Source: JACNKJ01 sp964344565 (GTDB lineage Bacteria > Krumholzibacteriota > Krumholzibacteriia > JACNKJ01). From it: 64,000 nucleotides of DNA. The notes below the pieces were generated by a model. The model made no database searches. It was not told the DNA's origin and was given only the letters and a program-made list of their open reading frames with translations. Shown here in pieces: positions 44,512 through 52,872 of the stretch. The first letter of the stretch is position 1, and every line of letters starts with the position of its first letter. The position numbers and the translations under genes were made by a program. The stretch is taken from assembly GCA_964344565.1 (NCBI GenBank), contig CAYFNT010000008.1, forward strand, positions 82,350-146,349, given 5' to 3'.

Positions 44512-44775
44512 TTGGCACGTTCCCTCAAGAAGGGCCCCTTCATTGACGAGCGCCTTATGGGCAAGCTCGAGAAGATGAACGAGTCTGGAGACAAGACCGT
44601 CATCAAGACCTGGGCGCGTCGGAGCGCGATCTCTCCGGAGTTCGTGGGACACACCGTCGCGATCCACAACGGCAACAAGTTCATCCCCGTCTACGTGACC
44701 GAGAACATGGTGGGTCACAAGCTGGGTGAGTTCGCGCCGACCCGGACCTTCCGGGGTCACAGGAAAAAGGACTAA
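44512..44775 (+). CDS. rpsS: 30S ribosomal protein S19 (uS19)
   Basis: 87 aa from TTG at 44512 behind GAGGAGGAAGG: ARSLKKGPFIDERL, WARRSAISPEFVGHTVAIHN and KLGEFAPTRTFRGH. Pairs with S13 in the 30S head. Confidence 0.97.
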   Translation: MARSLKKGPFIDERLMGKLEKMNESGDKTVIKTWARRSAISPEFVGHTVAIHNGNKFIPVYVTENMVGHKLGEFAPTRTFRGHRKKD

Positions 44776-44824
44776 AGAGCGGGCCGGGCGCGCGTAATCG
44801 CTCGCCGGCTCTTGGAGGTTTGTC

Positions 44825-45166
44825 ATGGCTGGAAAGGCCAGCGCCACATTCATCCGCATCTCCGCCAGCAAGGCGCGCCAGGTCATCAACCTGGTTCGCG
44901 GCCGGAACGTGAGCGAGTCCATGGAGATGCTGAAGCACATGAACAAGAAGGCCGCGCAGCCCGTCTACAAGCTGCTGCAGTCTGCGGCCGCCAACGCCGT
45001 CCACCTGGCCGACGAGGAGAACCCCGTCGACGTGGACAGCCTGGTGGTCAAGGAGATCTACGCGAACGAGGGTCCGACCATGAAGCGGATCCGCCCTCGC
45101 GCCCAGGGACGCGCTTTTCGCATCCGTAAGCGGACGACCCACATCCACGTGGTAGTCGCCGAATAA
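44825..45166 (+). CDS. rplV: 50S ribosomal protein L22 (uL22)
   Basis: 113 aa. RISASKARQVINLVRGRNVS, ANAVHLADEENPVD and the tunnel-lining loop MKRIRPRAQGRAFRIRKRTT, whose macrolide-relevant residues look normal. Separated from rpsS by 49 nt with a GC-rich inverted repeat. TTGGAGGTTTGTC precedes the ATG. Confidence 0.97.
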   Translation: MAGKASATFIRISASKARQVINLVRGRNVSESMEMLKHMNKKAAQPVYKLLQSAAANAVHLADEENPVDVDSLVVKEIYANEGPTMKRIRPRAQGRAFRIRKRTTHIHVVVAE

Positions 45167-45177
45167 GGAGGACCGTT

Positions 45178-45849
45178 TTGGGTCAGAAGACTCATCCCAC
45201 AGGCTTTAGGCTCGGAATCATCAAGACGTGGAACTCCCGCTGGTTCGGCGGGAAGAAGTACGCGGATTGGTTGAACGAGGACATCACCATCCGACGCTTC
45301 ATCAACCGCCGTCTTTCCAGGGCCGGCATCGCCCGCGTGGCCATCGAGCGCCAGAAGGGCAAGGTCACGGTGAACATCCACACCGCCCGGCCGGGCATCG
45401 TCATCGGCCGCAAGGGCGCCGAGGTGGACCTGCTCCGCGACCAGCTCAAGCACCTGACGGGCAAGCAGGTCTTCCTGAACATCAAGGAAGTGAAGCGTCC
45501 CGAACTGAACGCCAAGCTGGTGGCCGAGCACATCGCCGATCAGCTGGTGGGCCGCGTGAGCTTCAAGCGCGCCATGAAGAAGGCCCTGACCTCCGCCATG
45601 CGCATGGGCGCCAAGGGTATCAAGGTGCAGTGCTCCGGCCGCCTGAACGGCGCCGAGATCGCCCGCACCGAGCTCTACCGCGAGGGCGAAGTTCCCCTCC
45701 ATACCCTGCGCGCCGATATCGATTACAACACCGCCACGGCCATCACCACTTTCGGCACGGTGGGCGTGAAGGTGTGGATCAATCACGGGGAGATCTTCCC
45801 CAAGGAGTTCAAGAAGGAGCTCCGGAGCCAGGTTCAGGAGGCCATCTAA
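45178..45849 (+). CDS. rpsC: 30S ribosomal protein S3 (uS3)
   Basis: 223 aa from TTG (AAGGAGGACCG upstream). GQKTHPTGFRLGIIKTWNS start, then the KH domain around PGIVIGRKGAEVDLLRDQL, and SGRLNGAEIARTE. A mRNA-entry protein with helicase role. Lacks the long C-terminal tail of some lineages. Confidence 0.97.
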   Translation: MGQKTHPTGFRLGIIKTWNSRWFGGKKYADWLNEDITIRRFINRRLSRAGIARVAIERQKGKVTVNIHTARPGIVIGRKGAEVDLLRDQLKHLTGKQVFLNIKEVKRPELNAKLVAEHIADQLVGRVSFKRAMKKALTSAMRMGAKGIKVQCSGRLNGAEIARTELYREGEVPLHTLRADIDYNTATAITTFGTVGVKVWINHGEIFPKEFKKELRSQVQEAI

Positions 45850-45852
45850 GTC

Positions 45853-46257
45853 ATGTTGATGCCCAAGCGAGTCAAGCACCGCAAGGTTCAGAAGGGTAAG
45901 AGGCGCGGCTTCGCCTACCGCGGCTCCACGATCTCCTTCGGACAGTACGGACTCCAGGCCCAGGAGGTCTGCTGGGTGACCAGCCGGCAGATCGAGGCCG
46001 CGCGTGTCGCCATCACGCGTCACGTGAAGCGTGGCGGAAAGCTGTGGATCCGCATCTTTCCGGACAAGCCCATCACCATCAAGCCCGCCGAGACCCGCAT
46101 GGGTAAGGGCAAGGGCAACCCCGAGTACTGGGTCGCCGTGGTGAAGCCGGGCCGGATCATGTTCGAGCTGGAAGGGGTGGATGAACATACCGCCCGCGAG
46201 GCCATGCGCAGGGGCGCCGCCAAACTTCCGGCCAAAGTCAAGTTCGTTACCCGCTAG
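45853..46257 (+). CDS. rplP: 50S ribosomal protein L16 (uL16)
   Basis: 134 aa. MLMPKRVKHRKVQKGKRRG start fixes the first ATG (a second is 2 codons in). SRQIEAARVAITRHVKRGGK, TRMGKGKGNPEYWVAVVKPG with the GKG loop near the A-site tRNA. Follows rpsC by 3 nt. Confidence 0.97.
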   Translation: MLMPKRVKHRKVQKGKRRGFAYRGSTISFGQYGLQAQEVCWVTSRQIEAARVAITRHVKRGGKLWIRIFPDKPITIKPAETRMGKGKGNPEYWVAVVKPGRIMFELEGVDEHTAREAMRRGAAKLPAKVKFVTR

Positions 46258-46266
46258 GGGGAAGTC

Positions 46267-46464
46267 ATGAAGGTCAATGAGCTGAGGGATCTCAATCTCC
46301 AGGAACTCCGGGAGAAGGAAAACGAGCTGAAGGAGGAGCTCTTCAATCTGAAGATGCGCCATTCGCTCAACCAGCTCGATAATCCCATCCAGATCCGGAA
46401 CCTTCGCCGCGATTTGGCCAGGGTTAAGACCCTGATCGAAGAAAACCAGGCCAAGCTGAGCTAG
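46267..46464 (+). CDS. rpmC: 50S ribosomal protein L29 (uL29)
   Basis: 65 aa, two-helix protein: LRDLNLQELREKENELKEEL, LKMRHSLNQLDNPIQIRNLR and DLARVKTLI. GGGGGAAGTC precedes the ATG. Confidence 0.96.
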   Translation: MKVNELRDLNLQELREKENELKEELFNLKMRHSLNQLDNPIQIRNLRRDLARVKTLIEENQAKLS

Positions 46465-46488
46465 GCCGGGCGAGGACAGGAGAAGATC

Positions 46489-46752
46489 ATGGAAGAGAAG
46501 AGCCGGAACCTGAGGAAATCCCTCCTGGGTACCGTCGTCAGCGACAAGATGGACAAGAGCGTCGTGGTGGCCGTCGAGCGCCGCGTTCCCCATCCTCGCT
46601 ACAAGCGCTACTACAAGCGGACGACCCGCGTGGTGGCCCACGATGCGGAGAACAGCTGCAGAACGGGCGACCAGGTTCGCGTCATGTCCACGCGCCCCTT
46701 GAGCAAGACCAAGCGTTGGCGCGTATCCGAGATCGTCAAGCGAGCCGAATAG
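46489..46752 (+). CDS. rpsQ: 30S ribosomal protein S17 (uS17)
   Basis: 87 aa. LRKSLLGTVVSDKMDKSVVV, RVPHPRYKRYYKRTTRVVAH and TRPLSKTKRWRVSEIVKRAE are typical. Binds 16S h11. ACAGGAGAAG precedes the ATG. Confidence 0.97.
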   Translation: MEEKSRNLRKSLLGTVVSDKMDKSVVVAVERRVPHPRYKRYYKRTTRVVAHDAENSCRTGDQVRVMSTRPLSKTKRWRVSEIVKRAE

Positions 46753-46764
46753 GGGGAGAGACCG

Positions 46765-47133
46765 ATGATTCAGCAGGAAAGCATGGTCGTCATCGCGGAC
46801 AACTCCGGAGCCAAGAAGGCCCAGTGCATCAAGGTGCTCGGCGGCTCCCGGAGGAAGTACGCGTCCGTGGGCGACGTCATCACCGTCGCCGTGAAGCAGG
46901 CCCTCCCCAACGGCACCGTGAAGAAGGGCCAGGTCGCCAGGGCGGTCGTCGTGAGAACGCGGAAGGAAGTCCGTCGTCGCGACGGAAGCTACATCCGTTT
47001 CGATCAGAACGCCGCGGTGATCATCAACCAGACCAACGAGCCGGTGGGCACCCGTATTTTCGGACCCGTGGCGCGCGAGCTTCGTGAGAAGAAATTCATG
47101 AAGATCGTGTCGCTCGCCCCGGAAGTCCTCTAG
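46765..47133 (+). CDS. rplN: 50S ribosomal protein L14 (uL14)
   Basis: 122 aa, standard. MIQQESMVVIADNSGAKKAQ, RRKYASVGDVITVAVKQALP and IRFDQNAAVIINQTNEPVGT. Site of the L14-L19 bridge to 30S. GGGGAGAG precedes the ATG. Confidence 0.98.
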   Translation: MIQQESMVVIADNSGAKKAQCIKVLGGSRRKYASVGDVITVAVKQALPNGTVKKGQVARAVVVRTRKEVRRRDGSYIRFDQNAAVIINQTNEPVGTRIFGPVARELREKKFMKIVSLAPEVL

Positions 47134-47144
47134 GGGGAAGAGCT

Positions 47145-47378
47145 TTGAAGATCGCGAAGAACGACACAGTCGAAGTGATCAGCGGAGCCCACAAGGGCCG
47201 CAAGGGCAAGGTGCTCAAGGTCCTGCCCGAAGTGAACCGCGTAGTCATCGAAGGCGTGAACCTGCAGAAGCGGCACACCAAGCCGAAGAGTCAGCAGGAT
47301 CCGGGCGGGATCATCGAGAAGGAAGGTCCCATCCACGCCTCCAACGTGAAGCTGATCGAACAGGGCAGCAGAGGCTAG
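47145..47378 (+). CDS. rplX: 50S ribosomal protein L24 (uL24), short form
   Basis: 77 aa against about 100 in E. coli. The KOW motif (VEVISGAHKGRKGKVLKVLP) and EGVNLQKRHTKPKSQQDPGG are present; the C-terminal part is cut down. TTG start behind AGGGGGAAGAG. Confidence 0.95.
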   Translation: MKIAKNDTVEVISGAHKGRKGKVLKVLPEVNRVVIEGVNLQKRHTKPKSQQDPGGIIEKEGPIHASNVKLIEQGSRG

Positions 47379-47439
47379 TAAGCCGACCCGGTCCCCCGCC
47401 AGAGGGGCCCGGACAGGACGGCTCGAGGAAAGGAAATCC

Positions 47440-47985
47440 ATGGCCAGGCTGAAAGAGTACTTCAAGGAAAACGTGGCGCCGGCGATGAACGACAAGTTCA
47501 AGTACGCCAACCCCAATCAGATCCCGAAGATGGTGAAGATTGTGGTGAACATGGGCGTCGGAGAAGGATCGCGCGACGGCAATCTCATCGAGGCCGCGCG
47601 CAAGGACATGGCCGCCATCACCGGCCAGGCGCCGAAGATCACCAAGGCCCGCAAGTCCGTCGCGAATTTCAAGCTTCGCGAGGGCATGGACGTGGGCACC
47701 AAGGTGACTCTGCGCGGCGAGATGATGTGGGAGTTCCTGGATCGCTTGGTGAACGTGGCCCTGCCGCGTATCCGCGACTTCCGCGGCGTGTCCGAGAAGG
47801 GCTTCGACGGTCGGGGGAATTACAACCTGGGCGTCAAAGAGCAGATCATCTTTCCGGAGATCGATTACGACAAGATCGCCCGGATCATGGGTATGGATAT
47901 CAGCATCGTAACCACAGCCGAAACGGACGAGGAGGCCGCCGAAATGCTCCGCCTCCTCAACGTGCCTTTCCGGCGCAGCAACTGA
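47440..47985 (+). CDS. rplE: 50S ribosomal protein L5 (uL5)
   Basis: 181 aa. MVKIVVNMGVGEGSRD, ITKARKSVANFKLREGMDVG and NLGVKEQIIFPEIDYDKI. Binds 5S rRNA. Spacer to rplX is 61 nt and GC-rich. AGGAAAGGAAATCC precedes the ATG. Confidence 0.97.
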   Translation: MARLKEYFKENVAPAMNDKFKYANPNQIPKMVKIVVNMGVGEGSRDGNLIEAARKDMAAITGQAPKITKARKSVANFKLREGMDVGTKVTLRGEMMWEFLDRLVNVALPRIRDFRGVSEKGFDGRGNYNLGVKEQIIFPEIDYDKIARIMGMDISIVTTAETDEEAAEMLRLLNVPFRRSN

Positions 47986-48001
47986 CCAGCGAGAGGTAAT
48001 C

Positions 48002-48187
48002 GTGGCCAAGAAATGTCTCATCGCCAAGCAGAAGCGCAAGCCGAAGTTCGGCGTGCGCGAGTACTCCCGGTGCCGCCGTTGCGGACGTCCCCGGGCATAC
48101 ATGCGCCAGTTCGGCATTTGCAGGATTTGCTTCCGTGAGTTGGCACTTAAAGGCGAGATACCCGGCGTGGTGAAGGCCAGCTGGTAG
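48002..48187 (+). CDS. rpsN: 30S ribosomal protein S14, zinc-binding type (uS14)
   Basis: 61 aa type Z, with four cysteines in CRRCGRPRAYMRQFGICRIC. The short zinc form is typical of many lineages outside the proteobacteria. GTG start, AGAGGTAATC before it. Confidence 0.96.
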   Translation: MAKKCLIAKQKRKPKFGVREYSRCRRCGRPRAYMRQFGICRICFRELALKGEIPGVVKASW

Positions 48188-48224
48188 ATTCAAGACTTTG
48201 GATCGACACAAGGGGTAGGAACAC

Positions 48225-48623
48225 ATGTCGATGACCGATCCCATTGCGGATTTCTTGACGAGAATAAGGAACGCGACCCGTGCCAAGCACAGCCGGGTCG
48301 AAATCCCGGCTTCCCGGGTGAAGGGCGAGATCGCGAAGATCCTCCTGCACCAGGGCTACGTCAAGGACGTCAAGCTCGTGGATGACTCGAGGCAGGGACT
48401 GCTTCGGGTGTACCTGAAATATGACAAGGAAAACACCCCCGCCATCGAGGGCTTGAAGCGAGTCAGCAAGCCTGGCCGGCGAGTCTACGTGAAGCGCGAG
48501 GAGATTCCCCGCGTCATGGGCGGCTACGGTATTGCCGTCCTCTCGACGAGCAGGGGAATCCTCACCGGAACCGAAGCCCGCAAAGAGGGCGTTGGCGGAG
48601 AATTCCTCTGCCAGATCTGGTAG
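48225..48623 (+). CDS. rpsH: 30S ribosomal protein S8 (uS8)
   Basis: 132 aa. DPIADFLTRIRNATRAKHSR, LKRVSKPGRRVYVKREEIPR and GIAVLSTSRGILTGTEARKE; the Ser-Thr-Ser contact with 16S h21 is intact. Weak ribosome site AAGGGGTAGGAAC. Confidence 0.97.
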   Translation: MSMTDPIADFLTRIRNATRAKHSRVEIPASRVKGEIAKILLHQGYVKDVKLVDDSRQGLLRVYLKYDKENTPAIEGLKRVSKPGRRVYVKREEIPRVMGGYGIAVLSTSRGILTGTEARKEGVGGEFLCQIW

Positions 48624-48637
48624 GGGGGAGGAGAGAG

Positions 48638-49189
48638 ATGTCTAGAATCGGACTGAAGCCGATCCCCATCCCCTCCGGCGTGACCGTGGATATCGGCGAC
48701 GATTCCCTGGTCTCGGTGAAGGGTCCCAAGGGAGAGCTGAGCCGCAAGGTGAACACCGAGATGGCGCTCAAGCTCGAGGACGGCGAACTCAACGTGGCCC
48801 GGCCCACCGAGAGCAAGTATCACAAGGCCCAGCACGGTCTCACCCGCACGCTCATCGCCAACATGGTGCTCGGCGTGTCGGAGGGATTCATGAAGGAGCT
48901 GGTGATCGAGGGCGTGGGCTACCGCGCCGAGCTCAAGGGCAAGAACCTCGAGATGGCTCTCGGCTTCTCGCACCCCGTCGTGGTGGAGCCCTTCGAGGGC
49001 GTCACCTTCGAGGTGCCTTCTCCCACCGAGATCAAGATCCTCGGTTTCGACAAGGAGAAGGTGGGGCAGATGGCCGCGAACATCCGCGGTTGGCGTCCGC
49101 CGGAGCCTTACAAGGGCAAGGGCATTCGCTACAAGGGCGAGCACATCATCCGCAAGGCCGGTAAGGCCTCTGCGAAGGAGGGAGCGTAA
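48638..49189 (+). CDS. rplF: 50S ribosomal protein L6 (uL6)
   Basis: 183 aa. MSRIGLKPIPIPSGVTVDIG and the C-terminal signature PEPYKGKGIRYKGEHIIRKA. GAGGAGAGAG precedes the ATG; rplR follows in 3 nt. Confidence 0.98.
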   Translation: MSRIGLKPIPIPSGVTVDIGDDSLVSVKGPKGELSRKVNTEMALKLEDGELNVARPTESKYHKAQHGLTRTLIANMVLGVSEGFMKELVIEGVGYRAELKGKNLEMALGFSHPVVVEPFEGVTFEVPSPTEIKILGFDKEKVGQMAANIRGWRPPEPYKGKGIRYKGEHIIRKAGKASAKEGA

Positions 49190-49192
49190 ACC

Positions 49193-49564
49193 ATGTCGAT
49201 CAAGCCCTTCGATCGCAAAGGACAGCGCGTCAAGCGCCATCGCAGGATCCGCAAGCACATCGGCGGAAGCGCCGAGCGTCCGCGTCTCGCCGTCTACCGC
49301 AGCCTGACCAACATCTACGCGCAGGTGATCGACGATCGGTCCCGCGTGACCATGGCCAGCGCAAACAGCCTGAAGCTGACGGTGGAGCCCGGCGAGGGCG
49401 AAACCCGCAAGGTCGCGCAGGCCCGCGCGGTGGGAAAGGCCATCGCCGAGGCTGCGCTCGCCAAGGGAATCAAGGAAGTGGCGTTCGATCGTGGCGGCTT
49501 CCTCTATCACGGCCGGGTGAAGGCCCTGGCCGAGGCCGCCCGCGAAGCGGGACTGGAATTCTAG
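49193..49564 (+). CDS. rplR: 50S ribosomal protein L18 (uL18)
   Basis: 123 aa. RHRRIRKHIGGSAERPRLAV, NIYAQVIDDRS and the C-terminal VAFDRGGFLYHGRVKALAEA. 5S rRNA-binding. GGAGGGAGCG (in the rplF end) precedes the ATG. Confidence 0.97.
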   Translation: MSIKPFDRKGQRVKRHRRIRKHIGGSAERPRLAVYRSLTNIYAQVIDDRSRVTMASANSLKLTVEPGEGETRKVAQARAVGKAIAEAALAKGIKEVAFDRGGFLYHGRVKALAEAAREAGLEF

Positions 49565-49584
49565 GTACCTAAGGGGGACCGAAC

Positions 49585-50211
49585 GTGTTCAGAGACAATG
49601 ACAGGGGCGGGCAGCGCGGACCAGGAGGACCCGGAGGCCAGCGTGGGCCGGGAGGAGGCCGCGACCGTGATCGCCGCGATCGTCGCGACCGCCGCCGCGA
49701 GCAGGAAGAGGAACGCTCGAACCTGATCGAAAACGTCGTCGCCATCAACCGCGTGTCGAAGACCGTGAAGGGCGGCAAGAACTTCAGCTTCACCGCACTG
49801 GTCGCCGTGGGCGACGGAAACGGCAAGGTCGGCACGGGCCTGGGCAAGGCCCGGGAAATCGCCGACGCCATCCGCAAGGGCACCGAAGCCGCCCGGCGCA
49901 ACATGGTGGACGTCAACCGCTTCCAGAACCGGACCATCTCCTACCAGGTGACCGGTCGCTGGGGCGCGGGTCGCGTGCTGCTGAAGCCCGCGGCGCCCGG
50001 TACCGGCGTGATCGCCGGCGGGCCGGTTCGCGCGGTCCTCGAGGCGGCGGGCATCTCGGACATCCTGACCAAGTCCCTGGGTACCAACAACCCGCACAAC
50101 ATGGTCCGCGCGACCATGGAGGGGCTGACGCGGATCAAGACCTCGAGCCAGGTGGCCAAGCGCCGTGGCCTGTCGGTCCGCAAGATGTACGGCCTGAACG
50201 AGGAGGCTTAG
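49585..50211 (+). CDS. rpsE: 30S ribosomal protein S5 (uS5) with Arg/Gly-rich N-terminal extension, 208 aa
   Basis: From about residue 47 it is ordinary S5: LIENVVAINRVSKTVKGGKN, FTALVAVGDGNGKVGTGLGK and GTGVIAGGPVRAVLEAAGI. The first 45 residues are Arg, Gly, Pro and Asp only (RGGQRG-type), an added RNA-binding-like tail; family proteins are about 165 aa. GTG start behind AAGGGGGACCGAAC. Confidence 0.95.
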   Translation: MFRDNDRGGQRGPGGPGGQRGPGGGRDRDRRDRRDRRREQEEERSNLIENVVAINRVSKTVKGGKNFSFTALVAVGDGNGKVGTGLGKAREIADAIRKGTEAARRNMVDVNRFQNRTISYQVTGRWGAGRVLLKPAAPGTGVIAGGPVRAVLEAAGISDILTKSLGTNNPHNMVRATMEGLTRIKTSSQVAKRRGLSVRKMYGLNEEA

Positions 50212-50214
50212 GTC

Positions 50215-50403
50215 ATGGCAGGGAAGCTCAAGATCACGCAGACCCGGTCCAGCATCGGGAACAAGGTCAAAGCCAAGAGAACCATCGAGGCTCTCGGCCT
50301 CAAGCGTATGCACCACACCGTGGTTCACGAGGATACCCCCCAGATCCGGGGCATGGCTTTCGTGGTAAAGCACATGGTTCGGGTCGAGGAAGTGGAGGAG
50401 TAG
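50215..50403 (+). CDS. rpmD: 50S ribosomal protein L30 (uL30)
   Basis: 62 aa. LKITQTRSSIGNKVKAKRTI, GLKRMHHTVVHEDTPQIRGM. Starts 3 nt after rpsE, GAGGAGGC in the rpsE end serving as ribosome site. Confidence 0.96.
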   Translation: MAGKLKITQTRSSIGNKVKAKRTIEALGLKRMHHTVVHEDTPQIRGMAFVVKHMVRVEEVEE

Positions 50404-50407
50404 CTCC

Positions 50408-50854
50408 ATGAAGCTTAACGAACTCAAGCCCGCCCCCGGCGCGACTCACAAGAGGAAGCGCCTCGGACGCGGGCCCGGCAGCGGCCTCGGAAAGACTTCG
50501 GGTCGCGGCCACAAGGGATACGGTTCCCGTTCCGGCTCGAAGAAGCGCGCCTGGTTCGAGGGCGGTCAGATGCCCATCCAGCGCCGTGTGCCCAAGCGCG
50601 GGTTCACGAACATCTTCAAGGTCGAGTTCCAGATCGTCAACGTCGGCCAGTTGGACAAGCTGCCCGAGGGCGTCGAGGAGATCACTCCCGACGTGCTCTT
50701 CGAGAACGGTCTCGTGGGCAAGCGCAACCGGCCGGTGAAACTGCTGGGCGAGGGCACGGTCAGCCGCGCCTTCAAAATCCAGGTCGAGAAGTGCAGCGGG
50801 AAAGCCCGCGAGCTCGTCGAGGCCGCAGGCGGCTCGGTGGAGTCCGTCGCCTAG
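50408..50854 (+). CDS. rplO: 50S ribosomal protein L15 (uL15)
   Basis: 148 aa. MKLNELKPAPGATHKRKRLG, the glycine-rich GPGSGLGKTSGRGHKGYGSR, FEGGQMPIQRRVPKRGFTN, and C-terminal ARELVEAAGGSVESV. GTGGAGGAG precedes the ATG. Confidence 0.97.
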   Translation: MKLNELKPAPGATHKRKRLGRGPGSGLGKTSGRGHKGYGSRSGSKKRAWFEGGQMPIQRRVPKRGFTNIFKVEFQIVNVGQLDKLPEGVEEITPDVLFENGLVGKRNRPVKLLGEGTVSRAFKIQVEKCSGKARELVEAAGGSVESVA

Positions 50855-50896
50855 GGAATCTCTTGCGGCCGAGGCCGCGGAAAGTGAAGAAATAGG

Positions 50897-52195
50897 GTGA
50901 TCAGCAGTTTCCAGAGCATGTTCAAGATTCCCGACCTGCGTCGGCGCCTCGGTTTCACGGCGTTGATGCTGATCGTGTATCGCTTGGGCGGCCACGTGAC
51001 GCTGCCCGGCGTGAATCGGCTTGCCATTTTGGAGTTCTTCCAGAACCAGGGCGGCGGAGTGCTGCAGCTCTACGACCTGTTCGCCGGAGGAAACCTCAGT
51101 AAGGCGACCATCTTCGCCCTGGGCATCATGCCCTACATCAGCGCCTCGATTATCATGCAGCTTCTGCAGGCTGTGATTCCGTACTTCGAGAAGCTGTCCA
51201 AGGAAGGCGACGAGGGTCGGAAGAAGATCAACCAGTACACCCGCTACGGCACGGTGTTGCTGGCGGCCATGCAGGGTATCGGCGTGAGCTTCTTCCTCGA
51301 GTCCATGGGACCCGAGGTCGTGGCGAGCCCCGGACTTCCCTTCAAGCTGCTCACGATCCTCACCCTGACCACGGGCACCATCTTCGTCATGTGGCTGGGC
51401 GAGCAGATCACCGAGCGGGGAATCGGAAACGGGATCAGCCTGATCATCACAATCGGCATCATCGCCCGTTACCCGACCGACCTGTTCAACACGATCAAGG
51501 CCCTGCAGACCAAGCAGATGAGCTACATGGGCGGCCTGGTGATGCTGGCCATGATGATCCTGGTGATCGCGGGCATCATCTTCATGACCCAGGGGCAGCG
51601 CCGCATCCCGGTGCAGTATCCCAAACGGGTCGTGGGGCGGAAGGTCTACGGCGGACAGAACACGCACATACCGCTGAAGGTGAACACGGCGGGCGTGATT
51701 CCCATCATCTTCGCCCAGGCCTTCGTGATGTTCCCGGCGACGATCTCGGCCTTCTTCCAGGGCAACGCATTCATGGACGCCATAACACGGCTCCTGTCGC
51801 CCGGGCAAACGGTCTACGTGGTCGTCTACGCACTCATCATCATCTTCTTCGCCTACTTCTACACGGCCATCGTGCTCAATCCGGTGGACATGGCGGAGAA
51901 CATGAAGAAGTTCGGCGGATTCATTCCCGGCATCCGCCCCGGCAAGAACACGGCGAACTACATCGATAAGTCCCTGAGTCGCATCACCTTACCGGGTGCG
52001 ATCTTCCTGGCCTTCATCGCCGTGCTGCCCGACATCCTCATCGCGAAGTTCCGCGTGCCCTTCTACTTCGGCGGCACGGGACTGCTCATCGTGGTGGGTG
52101 TGGTGCTGGACACTCTGCAGCAGATCGAAAGCCATCTCTTCATGCGCCACTACGACGGCTTCATGAAGAAGGGCAAGCTGAGAGGGCGGAGGTAG
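50897..52195 (+). CDS. secY: Preprotein translocase subunit SecY
   Basis: 432 aa, ten membrane spans. Conserved sites: LGIMPYISASIIMQLLQAVI, NGISLIITIGII, the cytoplasmic QGQRRIPVQYPKRV and LNPVDMAENMKKFGGFIPGI, and the plug region (LFAGGNLSKATIFALGIMPY). GTG start; adk starts 2 nt after the stop. Pore of the translocon with SecE (26221). Confidence 0.97.
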   Translation: MISSFQSMFKIPDLRRRLGFTALMLIVYRLGGHVTLPGVNRLAILEFFQNQGGGVLQLYDLFAGGNLSKATIFALGIMPYISASIIMQLLQAVIPYFEKLSKEGDEGRKKINQYTRYGTVLLAAMQGIGVSFFLESMGPEVVASPGLPFKLLTILTLTTGTIFVMWLGEQITERGIGNGISLIITIGIIARYPTDLFNTIKALQTKQMSYMGGLVMLAMMILVIAGIIFMTQGQRRIPVQYPKRVVGRKVYGGQNTHIPLKVNTAGVIPIIFAQAFVMFPATISAFFQGNAFMDAITRLLSPGQTVYVVVYALIIIFFAYFYTAIVLNPVDMAENMKKFGGFIPGIRPGKNTANYIDKSLSRITLPGAIFLAFIAVLPDILIAKFRVPFYFGGTGLLIVVGVVLDTLQQIESHLFMRHYDGFMKKGKLRGRR

Positions 52196-52197
52196 CC

Positions 52198-52872
52198 GTG
52201 AACCTGGTTTTTCTGGGAGCTCCCGGTTCGGGCAAGGGAACGCAGGCGGCGAAGATCAAGGAACGCTATCAGCTGGCGCACATCTCCACGGGGGACATCC
52301 TCCGCGCCGAGATCGCCGCGGGCAGCGACCTAGGCAAGACCGCGAGCAAGATCATGGAGTCCGGCGGACTGGTGAGCGACGAGATCATCCTGGGGATGAT
52401 GGATCAGCGCCTCCGCCAGGACGACTGCGCCAAGGGCTGGATCCTCGACGGATTCCCCCGCACGGTGGCGCAGGCCGAAGGCCTCGAGGGCCTTCTGGAA
52501 GGCATGGAAGGCGAGCTGGATCTGGGCGTGCTCATCCAGGTGGACGCCGACGAGGTCGTGAAACGCCTCAGCGCCCGCCGCACCTGCAAGGACTGCGGCG
52601 CCATCCTCAGCCCGGCCGAGCTGGGCGAGGACATTCCCGAGGAAGGCGAGTGCCCCCATTGCGGCGGCGCCTACTTCCTGCGGGACGACGACCGCCCCGA
52701 GACCATCCGGCGCAGGCTGGACGTCTTCGAAAAGGAAACGGCCCCCGTCATCGGCTTCTTCCGCGATCGGGACAAGTTGGTGGAGATCGACGGATCGCAG
52801 GCGCCGGACACCGTGACCGCCGCGATCTTCTCGATCCTGCGCGATCAGTTCGGCGAGAAGCAGTCGGCGTGA
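52198..52872 (+). CDS. adk: Adenylate kinase, zinc-lid type
   Basis: 224 aa. P-loop GAPGSGKGTQA, AMP-binding DGFPRTVAQAEG, and a LID containing CKDCG...CPHCG, four cysteines that bind structural zinc. GTG start with CGGAGGTAGCC before it. GTGA overlap with map. The secY-adk-map-infA order is widely conserved. Confidence 0.97.
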   Translation: MNLVFLGAPGSGKGTQAAKIKERYQLAHISTGDILRAEIAAGSDLGKTASKIMESGGLVSDEIILGMMDQRLRQDDCAKGWILDGFPRTVAQAEGLEGLLEGMEGELDLGVLIQVDADEVVKRLSARRTCKDCGAILSPAELGEDIPEEGECPHCGGAYFLRDDDRPETIRRRLDVFEKETAPVIGFFRDRDKLVEIDGSQAPDTVTAAIFSILRDQFGEKQSA

